This document shows, one piece after another, positions 34,287-42,038 of a DNA stretch of 64,000 bases. A program made the translations under genes and the position numbers. The DNA lies in NCBI RefSeq assembly GCF_029892065.1, contig NZ_CP120373.1:3293001-3357000 (forward strand), read 5' to 3'. The DNA is from Sinorhizobium garamanticum. GTDB lineage: Bacteria > Pseudomonadota > Alphaproteobacteria > Rhizobiales > Rhizobiaceae. The notes beneath the pieces are model-generated. The model was not told the origin of the DNA. It saw only the letters and a program-made list of their open reading frames with translations, and made no database searches. Within the stretch, counting starts at the first letter, position 1. Every line of letters starts with the position of its first letter.

Positions 34287-35285
34287 TCAGAGCGCTGCCT
34301 TGACCTTCTCGGCCACCTCGGGACTGACCCATTGGGTCCACATCTCGGGAAACTCTTGGAGGAAGTGCTTGGCCGCGTCCTCGTTGGTACCCTGGTTCTG
34401 GTCCATCCAGGCCAGAACCTTGTTGACCGTGCCGTTATCCCACTTGCGCACCTTGACGTAGTCCATGGCGACGCCGGCCTTCTCCGCGAAGGACTTCGTC
34501 ACGACCGTGTAGACGTCCGAGACCGGATAGGAATTGACCTTCGGGTTCGGGCAATCGGGAACGGCGGAGCAGGCGTCCCACTCCTTCTTGTCATGGTCGA
34601 CGCCGAAGGAGAGGCGGGTCATTTCGTACTTGCCGAGAATGGCGGTCGGGGCCCAGTAATAGCCGAGCCAGCCGGTCTTCTTCTCGAAGGCGTTGGCGAT
34701 GGAGCCATCAAGGCCGGCGGCCGATCCAGTGTCGACCAGTTCGAATCCCGCTTTGTCGGCTTCGAGCGCCTTGAACAGATTGGCGGTCGAGACCTGACAG
34801 TTCCATCCGGAGGGGCAGTTGTGGATCGCGCCCTTGGACGGGTCTTCCGGCGCAGGGAAGAGGTCCGGATGTTTCAGAGCGTCCTGCACGGTCTTGATGT
34901 CCGGGTGCGCATCGGCGAGGAACTTGGGTATCCACCAGCCCTCGACACCGCCTTCGCTGAGCAGCGGCGCGGCCTGGATCAGCCGGCCTTCCTTGATCGC
35001 TGCGTCAAGCGGTGTACGCACGGCGTTGACCCAGAGTTCCGGGGCCATGTCGGGCTGCGCCTTCTCGTTCATCGAGGCAAAGGTTGGCATCGTGTCGCCG
35101 GTGACGAGCTCCACGGTGCAACCATATCCGTTTTCGAGAATGATTTTGTCGACGTGGGCGGCGACACCCGCCGAGGCCCAGTTCATTTCGGCAATGCTGA
35201 CTTCGCCGCATTCCGCGGCTTGCGCCGAGCCCGCCACGGCATAAAGGCCCACGGCGAGAAAAGTGGACGCGAGGAGCTTCTTCAT
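34287..35285 (-). CDS. Betaine/proline ABC transporter, periplasmic substrate-binding protein (ProX/OpuAC type)
   Basis: A 332-residue precursor with a signal peptide (MKKLLASTFLAVGLYAVAGS, cleaved after AQA). The mature part is an OpuAC domain: VSIAEMNWASAGVAAHVDKI, GWWIPKFLADAHPDIKTV, KTGWLGYYWAPTAILGKYEM. It differs from rhizobial ChoX as I know it, so choline is less likely than glycine betaine or proline betaine. The ATG at 35285 has GGGAGG upstream. Binding-pocket residues cannot be assigned by eye. Confidence 0.85.
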   Translation of the reverse strand: MKKLLASTFLAVGLYAVAGSAQAAECGEVSIAEMNWASAGVAAHVDKIILENGYGCTVELVTGDTMPTFASMNEKAQPDMAPELWVNAVRTPLDAAIKEGRLIQAAPLLSEGGVEGWWIPKFLADAHPDIKTVQDALKHPDLFPAPEDPSKGAIHNCPSGWNCQVSTANLFKALEADKAGFELVDTGSAAGLDGSIANAFEKKTGWLGYYWAPTAILGKYEMTRLSFGVDHDKKEWDACSAVPDCPNPKVNSYPVSDVYTVVTKSFAEKAGVAMDYVKVRKWDNGTVNKVLAWMDQNQGTNEDAAKHFLQEFPEMWTQWVSPEVAEKVKAAL

Positions 35286-35798
35286 GTTTGCAAGACCTCC
35301 CAGTCTTTTTGCAGCCAACGATCGAGGGTGCCGCAGTGATTACCGCTGTCCCGACACCTGATTACTCAGTGAGCAGCCTAAGGTTCGACATCGGAAGGCC
35401 AAATCATGCCCCCGCTGCGGCAGTGGGGGAGTTCTTTCCAATCCTTGCCGCTGAACCCTGTCGCCGGCCGGATCTCCTCTTCACCGCTGTGGCAAGCCTA
35501 AGTATTCCCGAAGAGAAATCAACCTCTTCAATCGGATGCCGTGTCGAACAACGCCGTCGTCGCGCGTGCCGCTTCTTGCCGTCTGGCCGCAAATTTGAGC
35601 ATTTGCGACAAAATTGCCGCAAAATGCGGCTCGGGGGGCCGCATCTCCTCTGAGCCTGTTTCAATCGGGACGTTTCCTGTCGCGATTGCGTCCGGTATTC
35701 GCCCGAGGATGTCGCGCAAAAAATTCAAAAAAGATCGCGATTCACGATTGCTTAAGGCATCAATAACCATCCGGTAACGATGTCAGGCTAATTGTTTG
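35286..35798. other. Upstream region of the betaine transporter operon
   Basis: This 513-base stretch should hold the operon promoter. An 80-codon ORF on the minus strand (35528-35770, MVIDALSNRESRSFLNFLRD...) has no good ribosome site and no known family; I give it about 0.3. Nothing else is evident. Confidence 0.35.
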
Positions 35799-35988
35799 CC
35801 TGCGGCGGGCGACTGCCGCAGGTCCGGATCAGGTGCTGCGTACCGGACCTGGAACATCCCGCGCCCCCTGCAATGGCAGGGGAGGCACTCTTGAACTCGA
35901 AGAGTGCAGCGATTTCCGGTTTGTTGTGCCGGAGAGACCATGCGTTATTTTTGGCGGCCGCATCCCCTCGCAGGAGGTCGGGTGCGGC
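35799..35988 (+). ncRNA. Candidate structured RNA: six consecutive hairpins
   Basis: In 190 bases I find CCTGCGGC/GCCGCAGG, GGTCCGG/CCGGACC, CCCCTGC/GCAGGGG, GCACTCTT/AAGAGTGC, TCCGG/CCGGA and GCCGCATCC/GGGTGCGGC. The last stem needs a G-U pair, possible only in plus-strand RNA. The first two stems share two bases and so compete. No gene overlaps. No Rfam family recognised. Confidence 0.45.
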
Positions 35989-36025
35989 TTTCGCATTGTA
36001 GGCTCACTCAAGCGGCAAACGGCAA

Positions 36026-36053
36026 CAAAAAAGCCGCCCCGAAAGGAGCGGCT
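36026..36053 (-). terminator. Rho-independent terminator after the 47-aa gene
   Basis: Read on the minus strand, AGCCGC with loop and GCGGCT are followed by TTTTTTGTTG. It lies 20 bases downstream of the ORF at 36074. Confidence 0.75.
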
Positions 36054-36073
36054 CGCAGCGGGAAAGCGCCTGA

Positions 36074-36217
36074 TTATCCAATGTTGGACGTGCGGATGAA
36101 ACCGAGCGGGCCGCGAGGGGCATCCATCTCGATATTGCGCACGCGGGACTGGCTCGACGGCGCCTTGGAGTTCCAGGCGATTTGAACGAAATTGGGTTTG
36201 CTGAAGATGAACAGCAT
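36074..36217 (-). CDS. Small hypothetical protein, 47 aa
   Basis: MLFIFSKPNFVQIAWNSKAP, then SSQSRVRNIEMDAPRG and a short tail. No family recognised. Support: AAGG nine bases before the ATG and a strong terminator just after the stop, as for a genuine monocistronic gene. It faces away from cobQ. Confidence 0.5.
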   Translation of the reverse strand: MLFIFSKPNFVQIAWNSKAPSSQSRVRNIEMDAPRGPLGFIRTSNIG

Positions 36218-36464
36218 GGCTTTTCTACCTTGGGAGTCCGGGGCCTCGCCCGGGTTGTTTCGATGCCGTCGATATAGGCGCGAGCGGGTGGAATTTGAAT
36301 GCCAATGTCGCCATCGCATGTCGCAATTCCGCTAGTCCCGTCGCGATTTCGAACAAGCTTCGCGAGTGGCGGAAACGGGCCGTGATCGCGCATGGCGAAA
36401 TGAGGTTGAAACCCGTCGAAAACAGGCCTTTGCCGGCGATGGTTTCGATGTTACGGGAGGTCGC

Positions 36465-37937
36465 ATGACACAGAAGATCATGCTGCAGGGGACCGGCTCG
36501 GATGTCGGAAAATCGGTATTGGTGGCTGGGCTCTGCCGGCTCGCCTCCAATCGTGGATTGAAGGTCAGGCCGTTCAAGCCGCAGAACATGTCGAACAACG
36601 CCGCCGTTTCCGATGACGGCGGCGAGATTGGGCGGGCGCAGTGGCTGCAGTCGCTGGCCGCGCGCGTGCCGTCCTCCGTCCACATGAACCCGGTGCTGTT
36701 GAAGCCGCAATCGGACATCGGCAGCCAGATCATCCTGCAGGGCAAGGTGGCGGGCCAGGCGAAGGGCAGGGAGTACCAGGCGCTGAAGCCGAAGCTCATG
36801 AGCGCGGTGATGGAAAGTTTCGAACTGGTCTCCACCGGTGCCGATCTTGTCATCGTCGAAGGCGCAGGTTCTCCGGCGGAAATCAATTTGAGAGCCGGCG
36901 ACATCGCGAATATGGGCTTTGCCACGCGCGCTGGCGTGCCGGTGGTGCTTGTCGGCGACATCGATCGCGGTGGTGTCATTGCGTCGCTGGTCGGCACGCA
37001 TGCGATCCTGCCGGAAGAGGACCGGCGCATGGTGAGCGGCTATCTCATCAACAAGTTCCGGGGCGACGTGACGCTCTTCGACGATGGCATCGAAGCGGTT
37101 CACCGTTTCACCGGCTGGCCCTGTTTCGGCGTGGTGCCGTGGCTGAAAAGCGCCGCGCGGCTGCCTGCCGAGGACTCGGTCGTACTGGAAAAGCTCGCGC
37201 GCGGTGGCGGCAGGGCGCTGAAGATCGCAGTGCCCGTCCTGTCGCGGATCGCGAATTTCGACGACCTCGATCCGCTGATGGCCGAGCCGGACGTCGATCT
37301 CGTCTTCGTCCGGCCTGGCACGCCGCTTCCCGACGATGCTGGTTTGATCGTCATCCCCGGCTCGAAATCGACGATTGCCGACCTCAAGGATTTTCGCGCC
37401 CAGGGCTGGGACCGGGACCTCGAGCGCCACCTGCGGCGCGGTGGCCGGGTGATCGGGATTTGCGGCGGCTACCAGATGCTCGGCGCCCGCGTCACCGATC
37501 CGCTCGGGATCGAAGGCAGCGAACGCGAGATCCCCGGCCTCGGCCTGCTTGCGGTCGAAACGGAAATGGCGCCGGAAAAGACCGTGCGCAACAGCCGCGC
37601 CTGGTCGCTGGAACATGACGTCCCGCTCGACGGCTATGAGATCCATCTCGGCAAGACCATGGGCGCCGATTGCGACCGCGCACCGGTCTCGATCGACGGT
37701 CGCCGTGACGGGGCGATGTCCGCCGACGGCAAGGTGATGGGCACCTATCTGCATGGGCTATTCGGCAGCGACGCCTATCGGGCCGCTCTGCTCAAGAGCT
37801 TTGGCCTCGAAGGTGGCGGCGGCAATTATCGCCGGTCGGTCGATGCGGCGCTCGACGATGTCGCCGGCGAACTTGAGGCGGTGCTCGACCCTGCCTGGCT
37901 GGACCGGCTGCTCTGCGGCGGGCAGAGGACCGCGTGA
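36465..37937 (+). CDS. cobQ: Cobyric acid synthase
   Basis: A 490-residue amidotransferase, near the usual 485. The N-terminal ATP-binding domain has [18 protein letters not shown] and [12 protein letters not shown]; the C-terminal glutaminase domain has the Cys nucleophile in [12 protein letters not shown] and a late His in GTYLHGLF. It amidates four carboxylates (b, d, e, g) of adenosylcobyrinic acid a,c-diamide. ATG 36465 follows GGGAGG by four bases. It is separated from the cobP-W-N-O operon by the cyclase gene. No B12 riboswitch is visible upstream. Confidence 0.95.
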   Translation: MTQKIMLQGTGSDVGKSVLVAGLCRLASNRGLKVRPFKPQNMSNNAAVSDDGGEIGRAQWLQSLAARVPSSVHMNPVLLKPQSDIGSQIILQGKVAGQAKGREYQALKPKLMSAVMESFELVSTGADLVIVEGAGSPAEINLRAGDIANMGFATRAGVPVVLVGDIDRGGVIASLVGTHAILPEEDRRMVSGYLINKFRGDVTLFDDGIEAVHRFTGWPCFGVVPWLKSAARLPAEDSVVLEKLARGGGRALKIAVPVLSRIANFDDLDPLMAEPDVDLVFVRPGTPLPDDAGLIVIPGSKSTIADLKDFRAQGWDRDLERHLRRGGRVIGICGGYQMLGARVTDPLGIEGSEREIPGLGLLAVETEMAPEKTVRNSRAWSLEHDVPLDGYEIHLGKTMGADCDRAPVSIDGRRDGAMSADGKVMGTYLHGLFGSDAYRAALLKSFGLEGGGGNYRRSVDAALDDVAGELEAVLDPAWLDRLLCGGQRTA

Positions 37938-38042
37938 ACCCTGAGCGCGGTGTCGCTCGGTAGCAAATGTTGCTTCTCCACCTCCGGCATTTAAGCTACC
38001 CTTAAAATGTCCTGGCTATGCGCCGCAGGAGCGGCTGTCCTC

Positions 38043-39800
38043 GTGGAACGGAAGCTCGCAGTGATCCTTGCCGCCGACGTCGCTGGTTACAGCCGGCTTG
38101 TCGCTGCCGACGAGGAAGGGGCGCTTGCGACGCTTAACACCTACAGCGCCGCGATCCGCGATCTCGTCGCCGAGCATGGCGGGCGCATTTTTGGTTCGGC
38201 CGGCGACAGCGTCGTGGCGGAGTTCCACAGTGCGGTGCAGGCGGTGCGCGCCGCGGTCGCCATCCAGCGTGTGCTGTACCGCCGCAATGCCGATCTTCCT
38301 CCCGACCACCGGATGGAGTTCCGCATCGGGCTCAACCTCGGTGATGTCGTCGTCGAAGGCGACAATCTTCTTGGCGACGGCGTGAACGTCGCGGCCCGGC
38401 TGCAGGAAGTCGCGCTGCCGGGAGGAATCTGTATTTCGGGCGCGCTTCACGACCAGATCGAGGGCAAGCTCGATTTCCCCCTGGTTCACCTTGGCGACCG
38501 CAACCTCAAGAACATTCCGCGTCCCGTGCCGGTGTACAGGGTCGACTGGCGTCGCGAGGACCCGGTCGAGGCCGGGGCACTTGGCGGGCCGCTCGTCCTC
38601 CCGGAGAAGCCCTCGATCGTCGTCCTTCCCTTCGTCAACATGTCGGGCGACCCGGAGCAGGAGTATTTTGCCGATGGGCTGACCGAGGACATCATCACCG
38701 CACTTTCGCTCTACCGCTGGTTCTTCGTCATCGCCCGCAACTCGTCCTTCGCCTACAAGGGGCGCGCCGTCGACGTGAAGCAGGTCGGCCGCGATCTCGG
38801 CGTGCGCTATATCGTCGAGGGGAGCGTGCGACGGGCCGGGACGCGCCTGCGCGTGACCGGCCAGCTCATAGAAGCCGAGACCGGCGTCCATCTCTGGGCC
38901 CAGCGCTACGACCGCGAACTCGCGGATATCTTCGCCATCCAGGACGAACTCACGCAGAACGTCGTCGGCGCGATCGAACCCGAAATCCTTTTGGGCGAGA
39001 GCCGGCGCGCTCTTCTGAATCCGACACACAATCTCGACGCCTATGAATGCCACATGCGCGGCACGTGGCTGCACAATGCGCAGGACACCGCCGAGCATTT
39101 CAACGAAGCGATAATGTGGCATCGCCGGGCGATCGCTCTCGATCCTGATTTCGGCCGCGCACACATGATGCTCGCCCGTACGCTTTACGCGCGTTGCTTC
39201 CACGGCTTCAGCGACGATGTCGATCGTGACAGTGCCGAACTCTATGCGGCGGCCGAGCGTGCCGTCGCTCTGGAAGAGCGCGACCCCTATTCGCACTACG
39301 CCATGTGCCTTGCCCATTTCGTGGCGCACCGTGCGCCCGCGGCCGTGGAAGAGGCGCAGCGGGCGATCGACCTGAACCCCAACCTGGCGCTCGCGCATAT
39401 GGGACTCGGCTGGGCCCGGATTTTCGCGGGACATTTCGCCGAGGCGCTCGACCCGCTCCACATGGCTCTGAGGCTCAGCCCGCACGATCCGATGACCTAT
39501 CTGTTCCTCAACCACATCGCACTTGCCCACTATCATCTCGGCAATTACGAGGAGGCGCTGCACTATTCGGAGCGCGGCGTTTCATTCCGCCGGGCCTATT
39601 TCAACCGGGTCGTGCTTCTCGCCAGCCTCGGACAGCTTGGCCGCGACGAGGAGGCGCGCGAGCTCATTCCGGAAATCATGGCCAATGTGCCGGCGGACAT
39701 CGCGCATTACTGGAAGATCCTCACGCCGTACGTGGATCCCAACCACTATGCACATCTCATCGACGGGCTGCGCAAGGCGGGATTCCCGCTCGTTGCTTAA
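38043..39800 (+). CDS. Class III adenylate/guanylate cyclase with TolB-like and TPR regions
   Basis: About 585 residues. The cyclase domain has metal and nucleotide motifs AVILAADVAGYSRL, GDSVVAEF, GLNLGDVVVEGDNLLGDGVN and NVAARLQEVALPGGICIS. A TolB-like domain follows (SIVVLPFVNMSGDPEQEYFA, YIVEGSVRRAGTRLRVTGQL), then TPR-like repeats. Family members usually begin ERKLA..ILAADV, so I used the GTG at 38043; an ATG at 38007 would add 12 residues. The TolB/TPR half is homologous to that of the regulator at 4983-6971. It lies between cobQ and the riboswitch with no obvious link to B12. Confidence 0.85.
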   Translation: MERKLAVILAADVAGYSRLVAADEEGALATLNTYSAAIRDLVAEHGGRIFGSAGDSVVAEFHSAVQAVRAAVAIQRVLYRRNADLPPDHRMEFRIGLNLGDVVVEGDNLLGDGVNVAARLQEVALPGGICISGALHDQIEGKLDFPLVHLGDRNLKNIPRPVPVYRVDWRREDPVEAGALGGPLVLPEKPSIVVLPFVNMSGDPEQEYFADGLTEDIITALSLYRWFFVIARNSSFAYKGRAVDVKQVGRDLGVRYIVEGSVRRAGTRLRVTGQLIEAETGVHLWAQRYDRELADIFAIQDELTQNVVGAIEPEILLGESRRALLNPTHNLDAYECHMRGTWLHNAQDTAEHFNEAIMWHRRAIALDPDFGRAHMMLARTLYARCFHGFSDDVDRDSAELYAAAERAVALEERDPYSHYAMCLAHFVAHRAPAAVEEAQRAIDLNPNLALAHMGLGWARIFAGHFAEALDPLHMALRLSPHDPMTYLFLNHIALAHYHLGNYEEALHYSERGVSFRRAYFNRVVLLASLGQLGRDEEARELIPEIMANVPADIAHYWKILTPYVDPNHYAHLIDGLRKAGFPLVA

Positions 39801-39803
39801 TAG

Positions 39804-39845
39804 AACTCCAGGAAAAGTGTGTAACGGTTTTCCGTTTTCAGGGCC
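39804..39845 (+). repeat. Short post-gene repeat (CCAGGAAAAGTGTG..CGGTTTTCCG type)
   Basis: CTCCAGGAAAAGTGTGTAAC followed by GGTTTTCCG, resembling 59881-59920. It directly follows the cyclase stop codon. Confidence 0.45.
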
Positions 39846-39904
39846 GCGTATGTCGCAGGCCGTCGGTTGACTTTGCCGGGGCCGCTTCATAATTAACGTG
39901 AATG

Positions 39905-40290
39905 GATGGTTCCCCCGCCCGGGAGCGGAGCGGGGGAGTAAATGGGAATGTGACAGGGCGGACCCACACCGGGCGCCTTTATCACAGCCGACCCCGCGAC
40001 TGTAGAACGGTCAGGGTTCGCCATCGGGTCTGTCGCCTTTTCCTGACGAGCTGCATGGGGCGGTCTCGCGGGATTGGACGTCAGGCCGGAAAAGCCACTG
40101 GCATGGCATCGTGATCAGCCGGGCTGGACGCCTCTTCTTCTACGAATCGTCCGCCTTTCATGATGCCGAGAATGCCGGGAAGGCGAGGCGGGCCCGTTCG
40201 GCTTCCGGCAGCACGCGTTCAGGCGATCGCTTGAACGCAAGCTGCTTCGAAGTCGTGACGCCGTGAGCCAGGAGACCTGCCATCCGTCAG
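39905..40290 (+). promoter_or_regulatory. Cobalamin (B12) riboswitch controlling cobP-cobW-cobN-cobO
   Basis: The conserved B12 box AGCCAGGAGACCTGCC is at 40266-40281. Other expected blocks precede it in order: ATGGTTCCC near 39904, GGGAATGTGACAG near 39942, CCCCGCGACTGTAG at 39992-40005, AAAAGCCACTGGCA at 40090-40103 and GCCGGGAAGGCG near 40175. It should shut off the operon when adenosylcobalamin is abundant, by attenuation or by hiding the cobP ribosome site. The 39801-40431 gap holds no gene. Confidence 0.9.
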
Positions 40291-40431
40291 GGCATTCCGC
40301 CCGAAGGGGAGACCGTTCCCCGATGCCAGCACGGAGGTTGTCGTGGCTCAAAAATTCCTCTTGCGAACACGCAGTCGGCGTGTTGGCCTTTCATTTCCGC
40401 TGCAAGCCATCAGTGCGCTGGGGCCGGCAGC

Positions 40432-40959
40432 ATGATCATTCCCCATGCCGGACCGATTCTCGTGCTCGGCGGCGCCCGCTCCGGCAAATCCTCTTTCGCG
40501 GAAAAGCTCGTCGAAGCCTCCGGGCTGCCGATGCATTACGTTGCGACCGGGCGAGCCTGGGACGACGAGATGCGCGATCGCATCCGTCACCACCAGGACA
40601 CGCGGCGCGGCAAGGGCTGGACGACGCATGAGGAGCCGGTCGATCTCGTGGGGCTGCTTCGCCGCATCGACGATCCGGCACGCGCAATCCTCGTCGATTG
40701 TCTCACGCTTTGGGTCACCAACCTGATGATGGAAGAGCGTGACATGGCGGCCGAATTCGCGGCGCTCGCTGCATTCCTGCCCGAGGCGCGGGCGCGTCTC
40801 ATCTTCGTTTCCAATGAGGTCGGCCTTGGCATCGTTCCGGAAAACCGGATGGCGCGCGATTTTCGTGACCATGCCGGCCGTCTCCACCAGATCGTCGCGG
40901 AGAAATCCGCCGAAGTTTACTTTGTCGCGGCCGGACTGCCGCTGAAAATGAAGGGTTGA
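40432..40959 (+). CDS. cobP: Adenosylcobinamide kinase / adenosylcobinamide-phosphate guanylyltransferase
   Basis: A 175-residue P-loop enzyme with [34 protein letters not shown], the histidine in RIRHHQDTR and [11 protein letters not shown]. It phosphorylates adenosylcobinamide and adds GMP, giving adenosyl-GDP-cobinamide for nucleotide-loop assembly. First gene after the riboswitch, four bases before cobW. Called CobU in enteric bacteria. Confidence 0.93.
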   Translation: MIIPHAGPILVLGGARSGKSSFAEKLVEASGLPMHYVATGRAWDDEMRDRIRHHQDTRRGKGWTTHEEPVDLVGLLRRIDDPARAILVDCLTLWVTNLMMEERDMAAEFAALAAFLPEARARLIFVSNEVGLGIVPENRMARDFRDHAGRLHQIVAEKSAEVYFVAAGLPLKMKG

Positions 40960-40962
40960 TCC

Positions 40963-42027
40963 ATGACACTCGCTAAGGCCCAGCAGGGCAAGATCCCGGC
41001 CACCGTCATCACCGGCTTCCTCGGCGCCGGCAAGACGACGATGATCCGCAATCTGCTGCAGAATGCCGACGGCAAGCGTATTGCGCTGATCATCAACGAG
41101 TTCGGCGATCTCGGCGTCGACGGCGATGTACTGAAGGGCTGCGGGGCGGAGGCCTGCTCCGAGGAAGACATCATCGAACTCACCAATGGCTGCATCTGCT
41201 GCACGGTCGCCGATGATTTCATCCCGACCATGACGAAGCTGCTCGAGCGCGAGAACCGACCCGACCACATCGTCATCGAAACCTCGGGACTCGCCCTGCC
41301 GCAGCCGCTGGTCGCCGCCTTCAACTGGCCGGACATCCGCAGCGAAGTGACGGTCGACGGCGTCGTGACCGTCGTCGATAGCGCGGCGGTTGCCGCCGGC
41401 CGCTTCGCCGACGACCACGACAAGGTCGATGCGCTGCGCGTCAACGACGACAATCTCGACCATGAAAGCCCGCTCGAAGAACTCTTCGAGGACCAATTGA
41501 CGGCTGCCGACCTCATCGTTCTCAACAAGACCGACCTGATCGACGCCTCGGGCCTCAAGTCTGTGCGCGACGAGGTAGCTTCCCGCATCAACCGCAAGCC
41601 GATGATGATCGAGGCGAAGAATGGCCAGGTGGCCGCCGCCATCCTGCTCGGCCTCGGCGTCGGCACCGAGGGCGACATTGCCAACCGCAGGTCGCATCAC
41701 GAGATGGAACATGAGGCCGGGGAGGAGCACGACCACGACGAATTCGACAGTTTTGTCGTCGAACTCGGCGCGATCAGCGATCCGGCCGCCTTCATCGACC
41801 GGCTGAAGGGCGTGATCGCGGAGCACGACGTGCTGCGCCTCAAGGGCTTCGCCGACGTCCCCGGCAAGCCAATGCGGCTCCTGATCCAGGCGGTCGGCAG
41901 CCGTATCGATCAGTATTACGACCGGGCCTGGGCGGCGGGCGAAGCGCGCGGCACACGCCTCGTCGTCATCGGCCTCCACGAGATGGACGAGGCCGCCATA
42001 CGCGCTGCCATCTCGGCGCTGGTGTGA
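40963..42027 (+). CDS. cobW: CobW, GTPase of the G3E family in cobalamin synthesis
   Basis: A 354-residue protein with Walker A GFLGAGKTTMIRNLL, the metal-binding CxCC motif in NGCICCTVADDF, base-recognition NKTD (VLNKTDLIDASG), and a His/Glu-rich stretch HHEMEHEAGEEHDHDEF near residues 245-262. CobW is thought to deliver cobalt to the CobNST chelatase. It lies between cobP and cobN in the riboswitch operon, consistent with that role. Confidence 0.93.
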   Translation: MTLAKAQQGKIPATVITGFLGAGKTTMIRNLLQNADGKRIALIINEFGDLGVDGDVLKGCGAEACSEEDIIELTNGCICCTVADDFIPTMTKLLERENRPDHIVIETSGLALPQPLVAAFNWPDIRSEVTVDGVVTVVDSAAVAAGRFADDHDKVDALRVNDDNLDHESPLEELFEDQLTAADLIVLNKTDLIDASGLKSVRDEVASRINRKPMMIEAKNGQVAAAILLGLGVGTEGDIANRRSHHEMEHEAGEEHDHDEFDSFVVELGAISDPAAFIDRLKGVIAEHDVLRLKGFADVPGKPMRLLIQAVGSRIDQYYDRAWAAGEARGTRLVVIGLHEMDEAAIRAAISALV

Positions 42028-42038
42028 TCGGATAGAAA

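Noticed and set aside
34287..35285. Assignment of the transporter as ChoX-ChoW-ChoV (choline)
   Set aside because: The binding protein does not read like rhizobial ChoX as I know it; the general ProX/OpuAC call is safer.
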